Positions 1-5,833 of a stretch of 6,650 nucleotides of DNA are shown piece by piece. Both the position numbers and the translations under genes were made by a program. Origin of the DNA: Actinomycetes bacterium. Its GTDB lineage: Bacteria > Actinomycetota > Actinomycetes > Actinomycetales > Cellulomonadaceae. The notes beneath the pieces were generated by a model. It did no database searches, had not been told where the DNA came from, and saw nothing but the letters and a program-made list of their open reading frames with translations. Position 1 is the stretch's first letter. Each line of letters opens with the position of its first letter. The stretch lies in the NCBI GenBank assembly GCA_023461115.1, contig JAEWOA010000182.1, positions 1 through 6,650 on the forward strand. The letters are read 5' to 3'.

Positions 1-774
1 GCGGTGGGCGCCCGCACGCCCGTGCTCGGCCCCGGCGCCGGCGACAACGCCGCCGCGGCGCTCGCGCTCGGGCTGGGCGCCGGGGACGTCGCGGTGTCGA
101 TCGGCACGTCCGGCGTGGTCTCGGCGATCGCGACGAGGGCCACGGCCGACGCGTCCGGCATGGTCAACGGGTTCGCCGACGCCACCGGCGCATTCCTGCC
201 GCTGGCGTGCACGCTCAACGCGTCCCGCGTGCTCGACGCGACGGCCCGGATGCTCGGCGTGGACCACGCTGGCCTGTCCGCGCTGGCCCTGTCGGCCCCC
301 GCCGGCGCCGACGGCCTCGTGCTCGTGCCCTACCTGGAGGGCGAGCGCACGCCCAACAAGCCCGACGCCACGGGCGCGCTGCACGGCCTGCGGCTGGCCA
401 ACACCACGCCCGCGCACCTCGCGCGCGCGGCGGTCGAGGGCATGCTATGCGCGCTCGCGGACGGGATCGACGCGCTGCGCGAGCAGGGTGTGGAGGTCCG
501 GCGGGTGTTCCTCGTCGGGGGCGGGGCCCAGTCCGAGGCGGTGCGCCGCATCGCGCCCAGCGTCCTCGGGCTCGACGTGCGGGTCCCGACGCCGGGCGAG
601 TACGTCGCCGACGGCGCCGCGCGCCAGGCCGCGTGGGTGCTCAGCGGGGCCGACGAGGCGCCCGCGTGGAGCGCGACCGACGACGCCGAGGTGTACAGCG
701 CGCCGGAGGAGCGGCGCGTGCGTGACCAGTACGCCGCGGTGCGTGAGCTGACGGGGACGCGCCCGATCGGCTGA
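1..774 (+). CDS. xylB: Xylulokinase (FGGY carbohydrate kinase), C-terminal part; 5' end outside window
   Basis: This is the last 257 residues of a cytoplasmic FGGY-family kinase, read in frame from the first base of the window and ending in TGA at 772-774. The family normally has about 450-500 residues, so roughly 200 N-terminal residues lie to the left. Visible landmarks are GAGDNAAAA (residues 12-20 of the fragment), whose Asp15 matches the catalytic base of xylulokinases, then SIGTSG (ATP-phosphate region, about 33-38). GALHGL...HLARAAVE at 373-438 fits the second FGGY signature, and VFLVGGGAQS near residue 170 is the adenosine-binding part. Known family role: ATP-dependent phosphorylation of D-xylulose to xylulose 5-phosphate, feeding the pentose phosphate pathway. 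The xylulokinase call rests on overall resemblance; another pentulose or hexulose kinase of this family is possible. It is convergent with the minus-strand genes and ends at a strong terminator, so it is a separate unit. Confidence 0.85.
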   Translation, partial: AVGARTPVLGPGAGDNAAAALALGLGAGDVAVSIGTSGVVSAIATRATADASGMVNGFADATGAFLPLACTLNASRVLDATARMLGVDHAGLSALALSAPAGADGLVLVPYLEGERTPNKPDATGALHGLRLANTTPAHLARAAVEGMLCALADGIDALREQGVEVRRVFLVGGGAQSEAVRRIAPSVLGLDVRVPTPGEYVADGAARQAAWVLSGADEAPAWSATDDAEVYSAPEERRVRDQYAAVRELTGTRPIG

Positions 775-786
775 CGCGGCAAATGG

Positions 787-821
787 CTCAGGCCCGGTCC
801 CGAGGGGGGACCGGGCCTGAG
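787..821. terminator. Strong, probably bidirectional terminator between xylB and lsr2
   Basis: CTCAGGCCCGGTCCC (787-801) pairs perfectly with its complement at 807-821, giving a 15-bp stem with a 5-base GAGGG loop. It lies 12 bases after the xylB stop. On the plus strand it is followed by TCTTTC, a short T-rich tail; on the minus strand by CCATTT. This fits an intrinsic terminator serving both xylB and the converging lsr2. The plus-strand role is the more certain. Confidence 0.85.
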
Positions 822-828
822 TCTTTCG

Positions 829-886
829 CTCAGTGCGCGCGTCGTGCGCGCTCAGCGCGTCGTGCGGTCAGTGCGCGGCGTCGTAC
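829..886 (-). repeat. Three imperfect tandem copies of the lsr2 3' end
   Basis: Read on the minus strand, the lsr2 end GTACGACGCCGCGCACTGA (886-868) is followed by a shortened copy, GCACGACGCGCTGA, and then by GCACGACGCGCGCACTGA. The last copy differs from the gene end by one substitution and one missing base. Each unit ends in TGA. The copies downstream of the true stop look like degenerate duplications of the terminal codons. GC-rich alternating sequence makes chance similarity more likely, so I treat this as moderately supported. Confidence 0.5.
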
Positions 887-1197
887 GCCTGGCGGACCTC
901 GGCGCTGATGCGGCCGCGCTCGGAGACCTCGAGGCCGTTGGCCTTGGCCCACTCACGGACCACCTGGGCGTCGGAGCCGCTCGAACGGCCCCGACGAGCC
1001 GCCTGGCGGACCGTCGTGCGGCCGCCGACCTTACGCGCGTGCCCCACCCACTGCGCGAACGAATCCCGCAGCTGCGAGGCGCGCTCGCTTGTCAGGTCGA
1101 TCTCGTAAGTGACGCCGTCGAGCGCGAATGTGACCGTCTCGTCAGCCGCCGAGCCATCAACGTCGTCGACCAGCAGAACCTGGACCTTCTGGGCCAT
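868..1197 (-). CDS. lsr2: Lsr2 nucleoid-associated DNA-bridging protein
   Basis: A 109-residue protein, the usual Lsr2 length. The N-terminal half (1-60) begins MAQKVQVLLVDDVDG, continues with DETVTFALDGVTYEIDL and then a helix ending QWVGHARKVGGR; this is the dimerisation and oligomerisation domain. A basic linker (60-75, rich in Arg) leads to the DNA-binding domain, with REWAKANG (81-88) and the AT-hook-like RGRI (94-97) that inserts into the minor groove. Lsr2 is the actinobacterial H-NS counterpart: it binds AT-rich DNA, bridges it and silences acquired genes. The start is the ATG at 1197, six bases after GAGAGAG (1210-1204), and matches the family N-terminus. An in-frame extension to 1314 adds no family-like sequence and is rejected. 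It is separated from the gene upstream by a 131-base AT-richer gap, so it probably has its own promoter. In mycobacteria clpC1 follows lsr2; here a convergent xylB does. Confidence 0.95.
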   Translation of the reverse strand: MAQKVQVLLVDDVDGSAADETVTFALDGVTYEIDLTSERASQLRDSFAQWVGHARKVGGRTTVRQAARRGRSSGSDAQVVREWAKANGLEVSERGRISAEVRQAYDAAH

Positions 1198-1290
1198 TGT
1201 GAACTCTCTCGTCCGAAGTCGGGAACAATTCGTCCTTCGGAAACTACCACACCATAAACGAATAGGAAACGAATGCGATTCATTGCGGCG
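1198..1290 (-). promoter_or_regulatory. AT-richer promoter and leader region of lsr2
   Basis: This stretch is visibly less GC-rich than everything around it. On the minus strand it carries two TAnnnT-type -10 candidates, TATGGT (1256-1251) and TAGTTT (1246-1241), neither with a good -35 box. Further down the leader TCCGAAG (1241-1235) and CTTCGGA (1218-1212) form a 7-bp inverted repeat with a 16-base spacer. The ribosome binding site GAGAGAG (1210-1204) lies six bases before the ATG. Because Lsr2 prefers AT-rich DNA, autoregulation here is plausible, but that is inference. The exact promoter is uncertain. Confidence 0.5.
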
Positions 1291-1299
1291 GGCCAGGCG

Positions 1300-1326
1300 C
1301 GCGCGATTGCGCACCGAATCGGCGCG
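1300..1326 (-). terminator. Weak hairpin just after the small membrane-protein gene
   Basis: CGCG-CGATT at 1300-1308 pairs with AATCG-G-CGCG at 1317-1326 with one bulged G and an 8-base loop. It begins immediately after the TAG stop (1331-1329) on the minus strand. There is no T-run after it, so it could be a factor-assisted terminator, an mRNA 3'-end stabiliser or simply GC-rich chance pairing. Confidence 0.3.
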
Positions 1327-1328
1327 GA

Positions 1329-1502
1329 CTACTTCCCGTCCGGCCCGCGCTCGTCGCGCGCGGCCTCCTCGCGGTCCATACGCGCGAGCGCTTGGCGCTC
1401 GGTGCGGTCCGCGTTGATCACCGCGCGCATCGCGAACCAGAACAGCAAGCCGACGCCGATCGACGGAAGCAATGCGGCGAGCGCGACCCCGAGGTTGTCC
1501 AT
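1329..1502 (-). CDS. Small single-pass membrane protein of unknown function, coupled to lysS
   Basis: A 57-residue reading frame. It starts at the ATG at 1502, just 8 bases after the lysS stop; an AGGA motif overlapping that stop (GTTAGGACTCGTC-ATG) gives a good ribosome binding site, arguing for translational coupling to lysS. The protein starts MDNLGVALAALLPSIGVGLL and continues FWFAMRAVI, making one hydrophobic segment over about residues 4-28. A highly charged tail of Arg, Asp and Glu follows (about 31-57, ending DERGPDGK) and is probably a cytoplasmic helix. Codon use is like its neighbours, with G/C third positions. I recognise no functional domain. A small hypothetical gene near lysS and lsr2 is common in actinobacteria, which supports this being real. 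Its function cannot be stated; a small membrane anchor or regulator is only one possibility. Confidence 0.75.
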   Translation of the reverse strand: MDNLGVALAALLPSIGVGLLFWFAMRAVINADRTERQALARMDREEAARDERGPDGK

Positions 1503-1510
1503 GACGAGTC

Positions 1511-3061
1511 CTAACGCGCCGAAGGCTTCACGAGCGGGAACAGAATCGTGTCGCGGATGCCCTGCCCGGTGAGCGCGATGAGCAGGCGGTCGATGCCCAT
1601 GCCCATTCCGCCCGACGGGGGCATCGCGAATTCCATCGCGGCCAGGAACTCCTCGTCGACGCGCATCGCCTCGTCGTCGCCGCGCGCGGCCAGCAGCGCC
1701 TGCGCCTCGAAGCGCTCACGCTGGATCACGGGGTCCACCAACTCCGAATAGGCGGTCGCCAACTCGAATCCCCGCACGTACAGATCCCACTTCTCGACGA
1801 CGCCGCGCTTGGTGCGGTGGTCGCGCGTGAGCGGGCTCGTCTCGACCGGGAAATCACGCACGAACGTCGGCGCGTACAGGTGGTCGCCCACCAGGTGCTC
1901 CCACACCTGCTCGACGAGCTTGCCGTGGCTGGCCTTGGCGGTGTCCACCGCGATGTCGAGGCGGTCGGCGACCTTGAGCAGCTCGTCGAGCGTGGTGTCG
2001 ACCGTGACCTGCTCGCCCAGCGCCTCCGACAGCGAGTCGTACATCGAGAGTTGCGTCCACTCGCCGCCCAGGTCGTACTCGCTGCCGTCGGGCAGGGTGA
2101 TCGTCGTCGTGCCCAGCACGTCGTCCGCGGCCCGCTGCACGAGGTTCCGCGTGAGCTCGGCCATGGTGTCGTAGTCGCCGTACGCCTCGTAGGCCTCGAG
2201 CATCGCGAACTCCGGCGAGTGCGACGAGTCCGCGCCCTCGTTGCGGAAGTTGCGGTTGATCTCGAAGACGCGCTCGATGCCGCCGACCGCCGCCTCCTTG
2301 AGGAACAGCTCGGGCGCGATGCGCAGGTACAGGTCGATGTCGTACGCGTTCATGTGCGTGACGAACGGCCGCGCGCTGGCGCCGCCCGGCTGCGTCTGCA
2401 GCATGGGCGTCTCGACCTCGAGGTACTCGCGCGCGTGCAGGTTCTCGCGCAGCGAGCGGACCACGCCCGCACGCCAGCGCACCATGTCCCGCGCTGCGGG
2501 CCGCACGATGAGGTCGACGTACCGCTGCCGGACGCGGCCCTCCTCGGACAGCTCGGCGCCCTCGAACAGGTTGGGGAGCGGGCGCAGCGACTTGGCCGCG
2601 AGGCGCCACTCGTCGGCGAACACGGACAGCTCGCCGCGCTTGCTGGCGATGACCCGGCCATGCACGAACAGGTGGTCGCCCAGGTCGATGTCCGCTTTGA
2701 ACGCCGCGAGCGACTCCTCGCCCACCTCGCCCTGGCTCAGCATCGCCTGCAGGCGGTTGCCGGCGCCGTCCTGGAGCGTCGCGAAGCACAGCTTGCCGGT
2801 GTTCCGCAGGAACACGACGCGGCCGGCCACGCCGACCTGGTCGTCGGTCTCCTGGCCGGGCTCGAGGTCCGGGTACCCGGCGCGCACCTGCGCGATCGTG
2901 TGTGTGCGCGGGACTCCCACGGGGTACGCCTCGCCGCCCGCCGCGATCAGCCGCTCGCGCTTCTCGCGGCGGATGCGGATCTGCTCGGGGGTGTCGTCGG
3001 CAGGGTCGACGACAGGCTCGACGATGGGGTCGGCGAAAGGCTCAGCGGGGGCGTCCGTCAC
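1511..3061 (-). CDS. lysS: Class II lysyl-tRNA synthetase
   Basis: A 516-residue cytoplasmic enzyme that activates lysine with ATP and loads it onto tRNA-Lys. Length is normal for the family (about 500). An acidic, Pro-rich N-terminal tail (about 3-24) precedes the charged helix IRIRREKRERLIAAG (28-42) typical of bacterial LysRS. The OB-fold anticodon-binding domain follows, with VAGRVVFLRNTGKLCFATLQ around 78-97. Class II motif 1 has VETPML with the invariant Pro219. Motif 2 is NRNFRNEGAD with Arg273, followed by HSPEFAMLEAYEAY. Motif 3 is GMGMGIDRLL with Arg492, and the protein ends in the family-typical DTILFPLVKP. The GTG at 3061 is the first possible start, since an in-frame TAG lies 12 bases upstream. 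There is no clear Shine-Dalgarno sequence, but a TAGCAT -10-like box lies 6 bases before the GTG, suggesting a leaderless transcript. There is no sign of the membrane-domain LysX fusion. Confidence 0.97.
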   Translation of the reverse strand: MTDAPAEPFADPIVEPVVDPADDTPEQIRIRREKRERLIAAGGEAYPVGVPRTHTIAQVRAGYPDLEPGQETDDQVGVAGRVVFLRNTGKLCFATLQDGAGNRLQAMLSQGEVGEESLAAFKADIDLGDHLFVHGRVIASKRGELSVFADEWRLAAKSLRPLPNLFEGAELSEEGRVRQRYVDLIVRPAARDMVRWRAGVVRSLRENLHAREYLEVETPMLQTQPGGASARPFVTHMNAYDIDLYLRIAPELFLKEAAVGGIERVFEINRNFRNEGADSSHSPEFAMLEAYEAYGDYDTMAELTRNLVQRAADDVLGTTTITLPDGSEYDLGGEWTQLSMYDSLSEALGEQVTVDTTLDELLKVADRLDIAVDTAKASHGKLVEQVWEHLVGDHLYAPTFVRDFPVETSPLTRDHRTKRGVVEKWDLYVRGFELATAYSELVDPVIQRERFEAQALLAARGDDEAMRVDEEFLAAMEFAMPPSGGMGMGIDRLLIALTGQGIRDTILFPLVKPSAR

Positions 3062-3067
3062 CCGTCC

Positions 3068-3073
3068 ATGCTA
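3068..3073 (-). promoter_or_regulatory. -10-like TAGCAT box, probable leaderless promoter of lysS
   Basis: In the 35-base gap between nadC and lysS, TAGCAT (minus strand, 3073-3068) fits the actinobacterial TAnnnT -10 consensus. It is followed by six bases, GGACGG, and then the lysS GTG. With usual -10 to start-site spacing, transcription would begin at or next to the GTG, giving an mRNA with no leader. No good -35 box is visible. nadC read-through into lysS is also possible. Confidence 0.45.
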
Positions 3074-3096
3074 ACGGCGCGGCTCGGGGCGGGCCG

Positions 3097-3999
3097 TCAC
3101 GCCCTCAGGTCCAGCGCCAGGTCCAGGATCGGCGACGAATGCGTGAGCCCACCCACCGACAGGTAGTCGACTCCCGTGCGCGCGACCTCCCGGGCCCGCT
3201 CCAACGTGAGGTTGCCCGTGGCCTCAAGCTCGACGCCCGGCGCCACCGCGCGCACCTCGGCGACGGTCTGCGCGAGCACCGGCGTGGGCATGTTGTCGAG
3301 CAGCAGGAAGTCGGCGCCCGCGGCCACGGCCTCGAGCGCCTGCGCGGTGGTGTCGGCCTCCACCTGGATGGCGACGTCCGGGAACGCCAGGCGCACCGCG
3401 TCGATCGCGCCGGTCACCGAGCCGGCGGCGGCCACATGGTTGTCCTTGACCATCGCGACGTCGTACAGCCCCATGCGCTTGTTGGTCCCGCCGCCGCAGC
3501 GCACCGCGTACTTCTCGAGCGCGCGCAGGCCGGGCGTGGTCTTGCGGGTGTCGAGCACACGTGCGCCCGTGCCTTCCAGCGCGTCCGCCCAGCGGCGCGT
3601 GTGGGTGGCCACGCCTGACGCGCGGCTGGCCAGGTTGAGCAGCGTGCGCTCGGCGACGAGCAGCACCTGCACCGGGCCGTCGATCGTCGCGAGGACGTCC
3701 CCGCGGGCCACACGCGTGCCGTCCGTCACCCGGACGACGAACCGCGCGGGCGCCAAGCCCAGCCGCTCGGCCACCTGGTCCACCACCAGGGGGACGACGA
3801 CGAGCCCCGCGACCACCCCGTCCGCGCGCGCGACCAGGTCCGCGACGCCCGCCGTGGTGGGCGCGATGGTCGCCTGCGAGGTGACATCCCGCCCGGGCGC
3901 CGGCCCCAGGTCCTCGTCGAGCGCGGCAGCCACCACCCGCCGCAGCTCCGCCCATCCGGGCCCGGGATCCCCAGGGAGCCCACCCACCAGCTCGGCCAC
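3097..3999 (-). CDS. nadC: Nicotinate-nucleotide pyrophosphorylase (carboxylating), quinolinate phosphoribosyltransferase
   Basis: A 300-residue enzyme, the usual length, that converts quinolinate and PRPP to nicotinate mononucleotide, CO2 and pyrophosphate in de novo NAD synthesis. An N-terminal sandwich domain (about 17-125; EDLGPAPGRDVTSQATI at 29-45) precedes the barrel. Active-site residues, aligned by an offset of 13 from Mycobacterium NadC numbering as I recall it, are Arg118 (ERTLLNLASRASG), Arg152 and Lys153 (DTRKTTPGLR), Arg175, Lys185 (VKDNH), Glu214 (QVEAD) and Asp235 (LLLDNM). The tail SVGGLTHSSPILDLALDL is typical. One position differs: Lys174 stands where the family usually has His (NHR becomes NKR). 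The GTG at 3999 is chosen because GGAG (4008-4005) lies five bases upstream; the in-frame GTG at 4005 would have this motif overlapping it. The in-frame reading up to 4176 overlaps nadB and is rejected. It is 67 bases after nadB, behind a large hairpin. Confidence 0.95.
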   Translation of the reverse strand: MAELVGGLPGDPGPGWAELRRVVAAALDEDLGPAPGRDVTSQATIAPTTAGVADLVARADGVVAGLVVVPLVVDQVAERLGLAPARFVVRVTDGTRVARGDVLATIDGPVQVLLVAERTLLNLASRASGVATHTRRWADALEGTGARVLDTRKTTPGLRALEKYAVRCGGGTNKRMGLYDVAMVKDNHVAAAGSVTGAIDAVRLAFPDVAIQVEADTTAQALEAVAAGADFLLLDNMPTPVLAQTVAEVRAVAPGVELEATGNLTLERAREVARTGVDYLSVGGLTHSSPILDLALDLRA

Positions 4000-4020
4000 A
4001 TTCACTCCATAACCCGCGAG

Positions 4021-4061
4021 GTGCGAGGACCTGGCCGCGGTCCGCGGCCAGGTGCCCGCAC
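4021..4061 (-). promoter_or_regulatory. Large perfect hairpin in the nadB-nadC gap
   Basis: ACCTGGCCGCGG (4029-4040) is followed after one base by its exact complement (4042-4053), a 12-bp near-perfect palindrome. Beyond a small internal loop, GTGCG (4021-4025) pairs with CGCAC (4057-4061), so nearly the whole gap folds. On the minus strand no T-run follows; next comes CTCGCGGGTTATGGAG and the nadC start. It could be an intercistronic mRNA stabiliser, an attenuator or partial terminator, or a site for a dimeric regulator. The structure is certain; the role is not. Confidence 0.7.
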
Positions 4062-4066
4062 TCGCG

Positions 4067-5833
4067 CTAGACGAGGGGGGTCTTGGTGATCGTGAGGGTC
4101 GTCGTCGCCGGGGAGAGGCGGGCCGTGAGGCGTAGGCGCCACGCCTCGTCCGGCGCCGGGAAGTCCGAGCGCGCATGGCCGCCGCGGGACTCCTCGCGGG
4201 CTAACGCCGCGGCCGTCAGGACCGTGGCCACCTGGTGCACGTTCGTCGTCTCCCACTCCGCCACCTGCGGGTCCGCGAGCGTGCGGCCGTCATCGGTGCG
4301 CAGGTGCGCGTCGGTGGGCACCGCCGCGAGCGCGACCGCCGCATGCCGCAAGCCCGCGCCGCTGCGCAACACCCCCGGCCCGTCGGTGGCCAGTCGCTGG
4401 ACGCGCCCGCGCGACGCCGCGGCGACGAGCGCGGCGTCCCCCGGGCGCTGCACCGCCTCGCGCGAGCGGAGCGTGCCGTCCGCGACCTTGTCCGCGATGT
4501 GCCGGGCCGCGCGATGCGCGAACACCAGGCCCTCCAGCAGTGAGTTCGACGCGAGCCGGTTGGCGCCGTGCACCCCCGAGCACGCGACCTCCCCCACCGC
4601 GTACAACCCCGGCAGGGACGTGCGCCCGACGAGGTCCGCGACCACGCCACCCGAGTGATAGTGCTGCGCCGGCGCCACAGGCACCAGGTCCTTGCCGAAG
4701 TCGATTCCGTGCCCACGCAGGCGGTCGTGGATGGTCGGGAACCGGCGGCGCAGGAACGCGCCACCCAGGTGCCGCGCGTCCAGCCACACGTGCTCGGCGC
4801 CCGTCGCCGCCATCTGCTTGACGATCGCGTGCGCGACGACGTCGCGTGGCGCGAGCTCGGCCATCGGGTGCACGTCCAGCATGAACCGCGCGCCGTCCGT
4901 GTCCAGCAGGTACGCGCCCTCGCCCCGCACCGCCTCCGAGACCAGCGTGAGCTGGCCCTTCACCCCCGAGCCCAGCCACAGCACGGTCGGGTGGAACTGC
5001 ACGAACTCGACGTCGCCCAACTCGGCCCCGGCTCGCAGCGCGGCCGCGATCCCGTCACCCGTGGCCTGCGCGGGGTTCGTCGACGAGCGGTACACCTGGC
5101 CGATCCCACCCGTCGCGAGCACCACCGCCTTGCCGAGCGCGGCCCCGACGCCGTCGCGCTGCCCCTCGCCGATCACGTGCAACGTCACGCCGCACACCGG
5201 GCCAGGCGCGCCGTCCGGGCCGGGCGCGGACGTCAGCACATCCAGCACCAGCGCGTGCTCGATCACCTCGATGCCCGGGTCGTCGCGCACCGCCTCGATC
5301 TGCGCGACGAGGGCGCGCGACACCTCCGCGCCCGTGGCGTCCCCACCCGCGTGCACGATGCGGTCGGCGTGGTGGCCGCCCTCACGGGTCAGCGAGATGG
5401 AGCCGTCCGGCCCGCGGTCGAACTGCGCGCCACGCTGCACGAGCTCGCGCACGCGTGCGGGGCCCTCGGTGACCAGCACCTCCACGGCCCGCGGATCACA
5501 CAGCCCGCCACCCGCCACGAGCGTGTCGACGAGGTGCGCGGCGGGCGTGTCACTCGGGCCGAGCGCCGCGGCGATCCCCCCCTGCGCCCACACGGTCGAG
5601 CCGGACGCGAGCCGGTCCTTCGTCACGAGCAGCACCCGGGGAACGCGCGTGCGCAACTCGAGCGCGGCCGTCAGCCCCGCGATCCCCGAGCCGACGACGA
5701 CCGCGTCCGCCTCGACCGTCCAGCCGGGCTCCGGAGCCGCGAGCCTCGTCGCGAGCCGGGGCGCAGCCCAGCCGTCAGCGGCCTCCGCGTGCTCGACGAG
5801 GGCGCCCGCCGCCCCGCGCTCGCCGCGCGTCAC
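4067..5833 (-). CDS. nadB: L-aspartate oxidase
   Basis: A 588-residue FAD flavoprotein that oxidises L-aspartate to iminoaspartate, the first step of de novo NAD synthesis; NadA normally takes the unstable product. The Rossmann motif AVVVGSGIAGLTAALEL lies at 44-60, with VWAQGG downstream as part of the FAD site. REGGHHADRIVHAGGDATG and VQFHPT are fumarate reductase/succinate dehydrogenase superfamily motifs. SEAVRGEGA has Arg303, AQHYHSGGV has His391 and GANRLASNSLLEG has Arg426; by alignment these correspond to the substrate-binding and catalytic Arg/His/Arg of E. coli NadB (R290, H351, R386). A C-terminal helical domain follows from about 460. The start is the GTG at 5833, which overlaps the panD stop as GTGA and implies termination-reinitiation; no clear ribosome binding site is seen. 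About 40 residues precede the FAD motif, slightly more than usual. An in-frame reading to 6169 lies wholly inside panD and is rejected. Confidence 0.95.
   Translation of the reverse strand: MTRGERGAAGALVEHAEAADGWAAPRLATRLAAPEPGWTVEADAVVVGSGIAGLTAALELRTRVPRVLLVTKDRLASGSTVWAQGGIAAALGPSDTPAAHLVDTLVAGGGLCDPRAVEVLVTEGPARVRELVQRGAQFDRGPDGSISLTREGGHHADRIVHAGGDATGAEVSRALVAQIEAVRDDPGIEVIEHALVLDVLTSAPGPDGAPGPVCGVTLHVIGEGQRDGVGAALGKAVVLATGGIGQVYRSSTNPAQATGDGIAAALRAGAELGDVEFVQFHPTVLWLGSGVKGQLTLVSEAVRGEGAYLLDTDGARFMLDVHPMAELAPRDVVAHAIVKQMAATGAEHVWLDARHLGGAFLRRRFPTIHDRLRGHGIDFGKDLVPVAPAQHYHSGGVVADLVGRTSLPGLYAVGEVACSGVHGANRLASNSLLEGLVFAHRAARHIADKVADGTLRSREAVQRPGDAALVAAASRGRVQRLATDGPGVLRSGAGLRHAAVALAAVPTDAHLRTDDGRTLADPQVAEWETTNVHQVATVLTAAALAREESRGGHARSDFPAPDEAWRLRLTARLSPATTTLTITKTPLV

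Noticed and set aside
868..1314. Lsr2 with a longer N-terminus starting at 1314
   Set aside because: The added 39 residues come from the AT-richer promoter region and do not match the family; the ATG at 1197 has a ribosome binding site and the typical MAxKVxVxLVDD-like start.
3058..3069. Four-codon upstream frame ATG-GAC-GGG-TGA overlapping the lysS start as a regulatory uORF
   Set aside because: It has no ribosome binding site, and its ATG overlaps the proposed -10 box, so it would probably not be in the transcript.
1817..3166. 449-codon plus-strand open frame antisense to lysS
   Set aside because: It mirrors the lysS codons, is Arg/His/Val-rich with no recognisable domain, and runs over a clearly real class II synthetase. 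Long antisense frames are expected at this GC content.
4006..4176. In-frame N-terminal extension of nadC to 4176
   Set aside because: It would overlap the end of nadB and cross the intergenic hairpin, and its Arg/Pro/Ser-rich residues are not part of the family; 300 residues from 3999 is the normal length.
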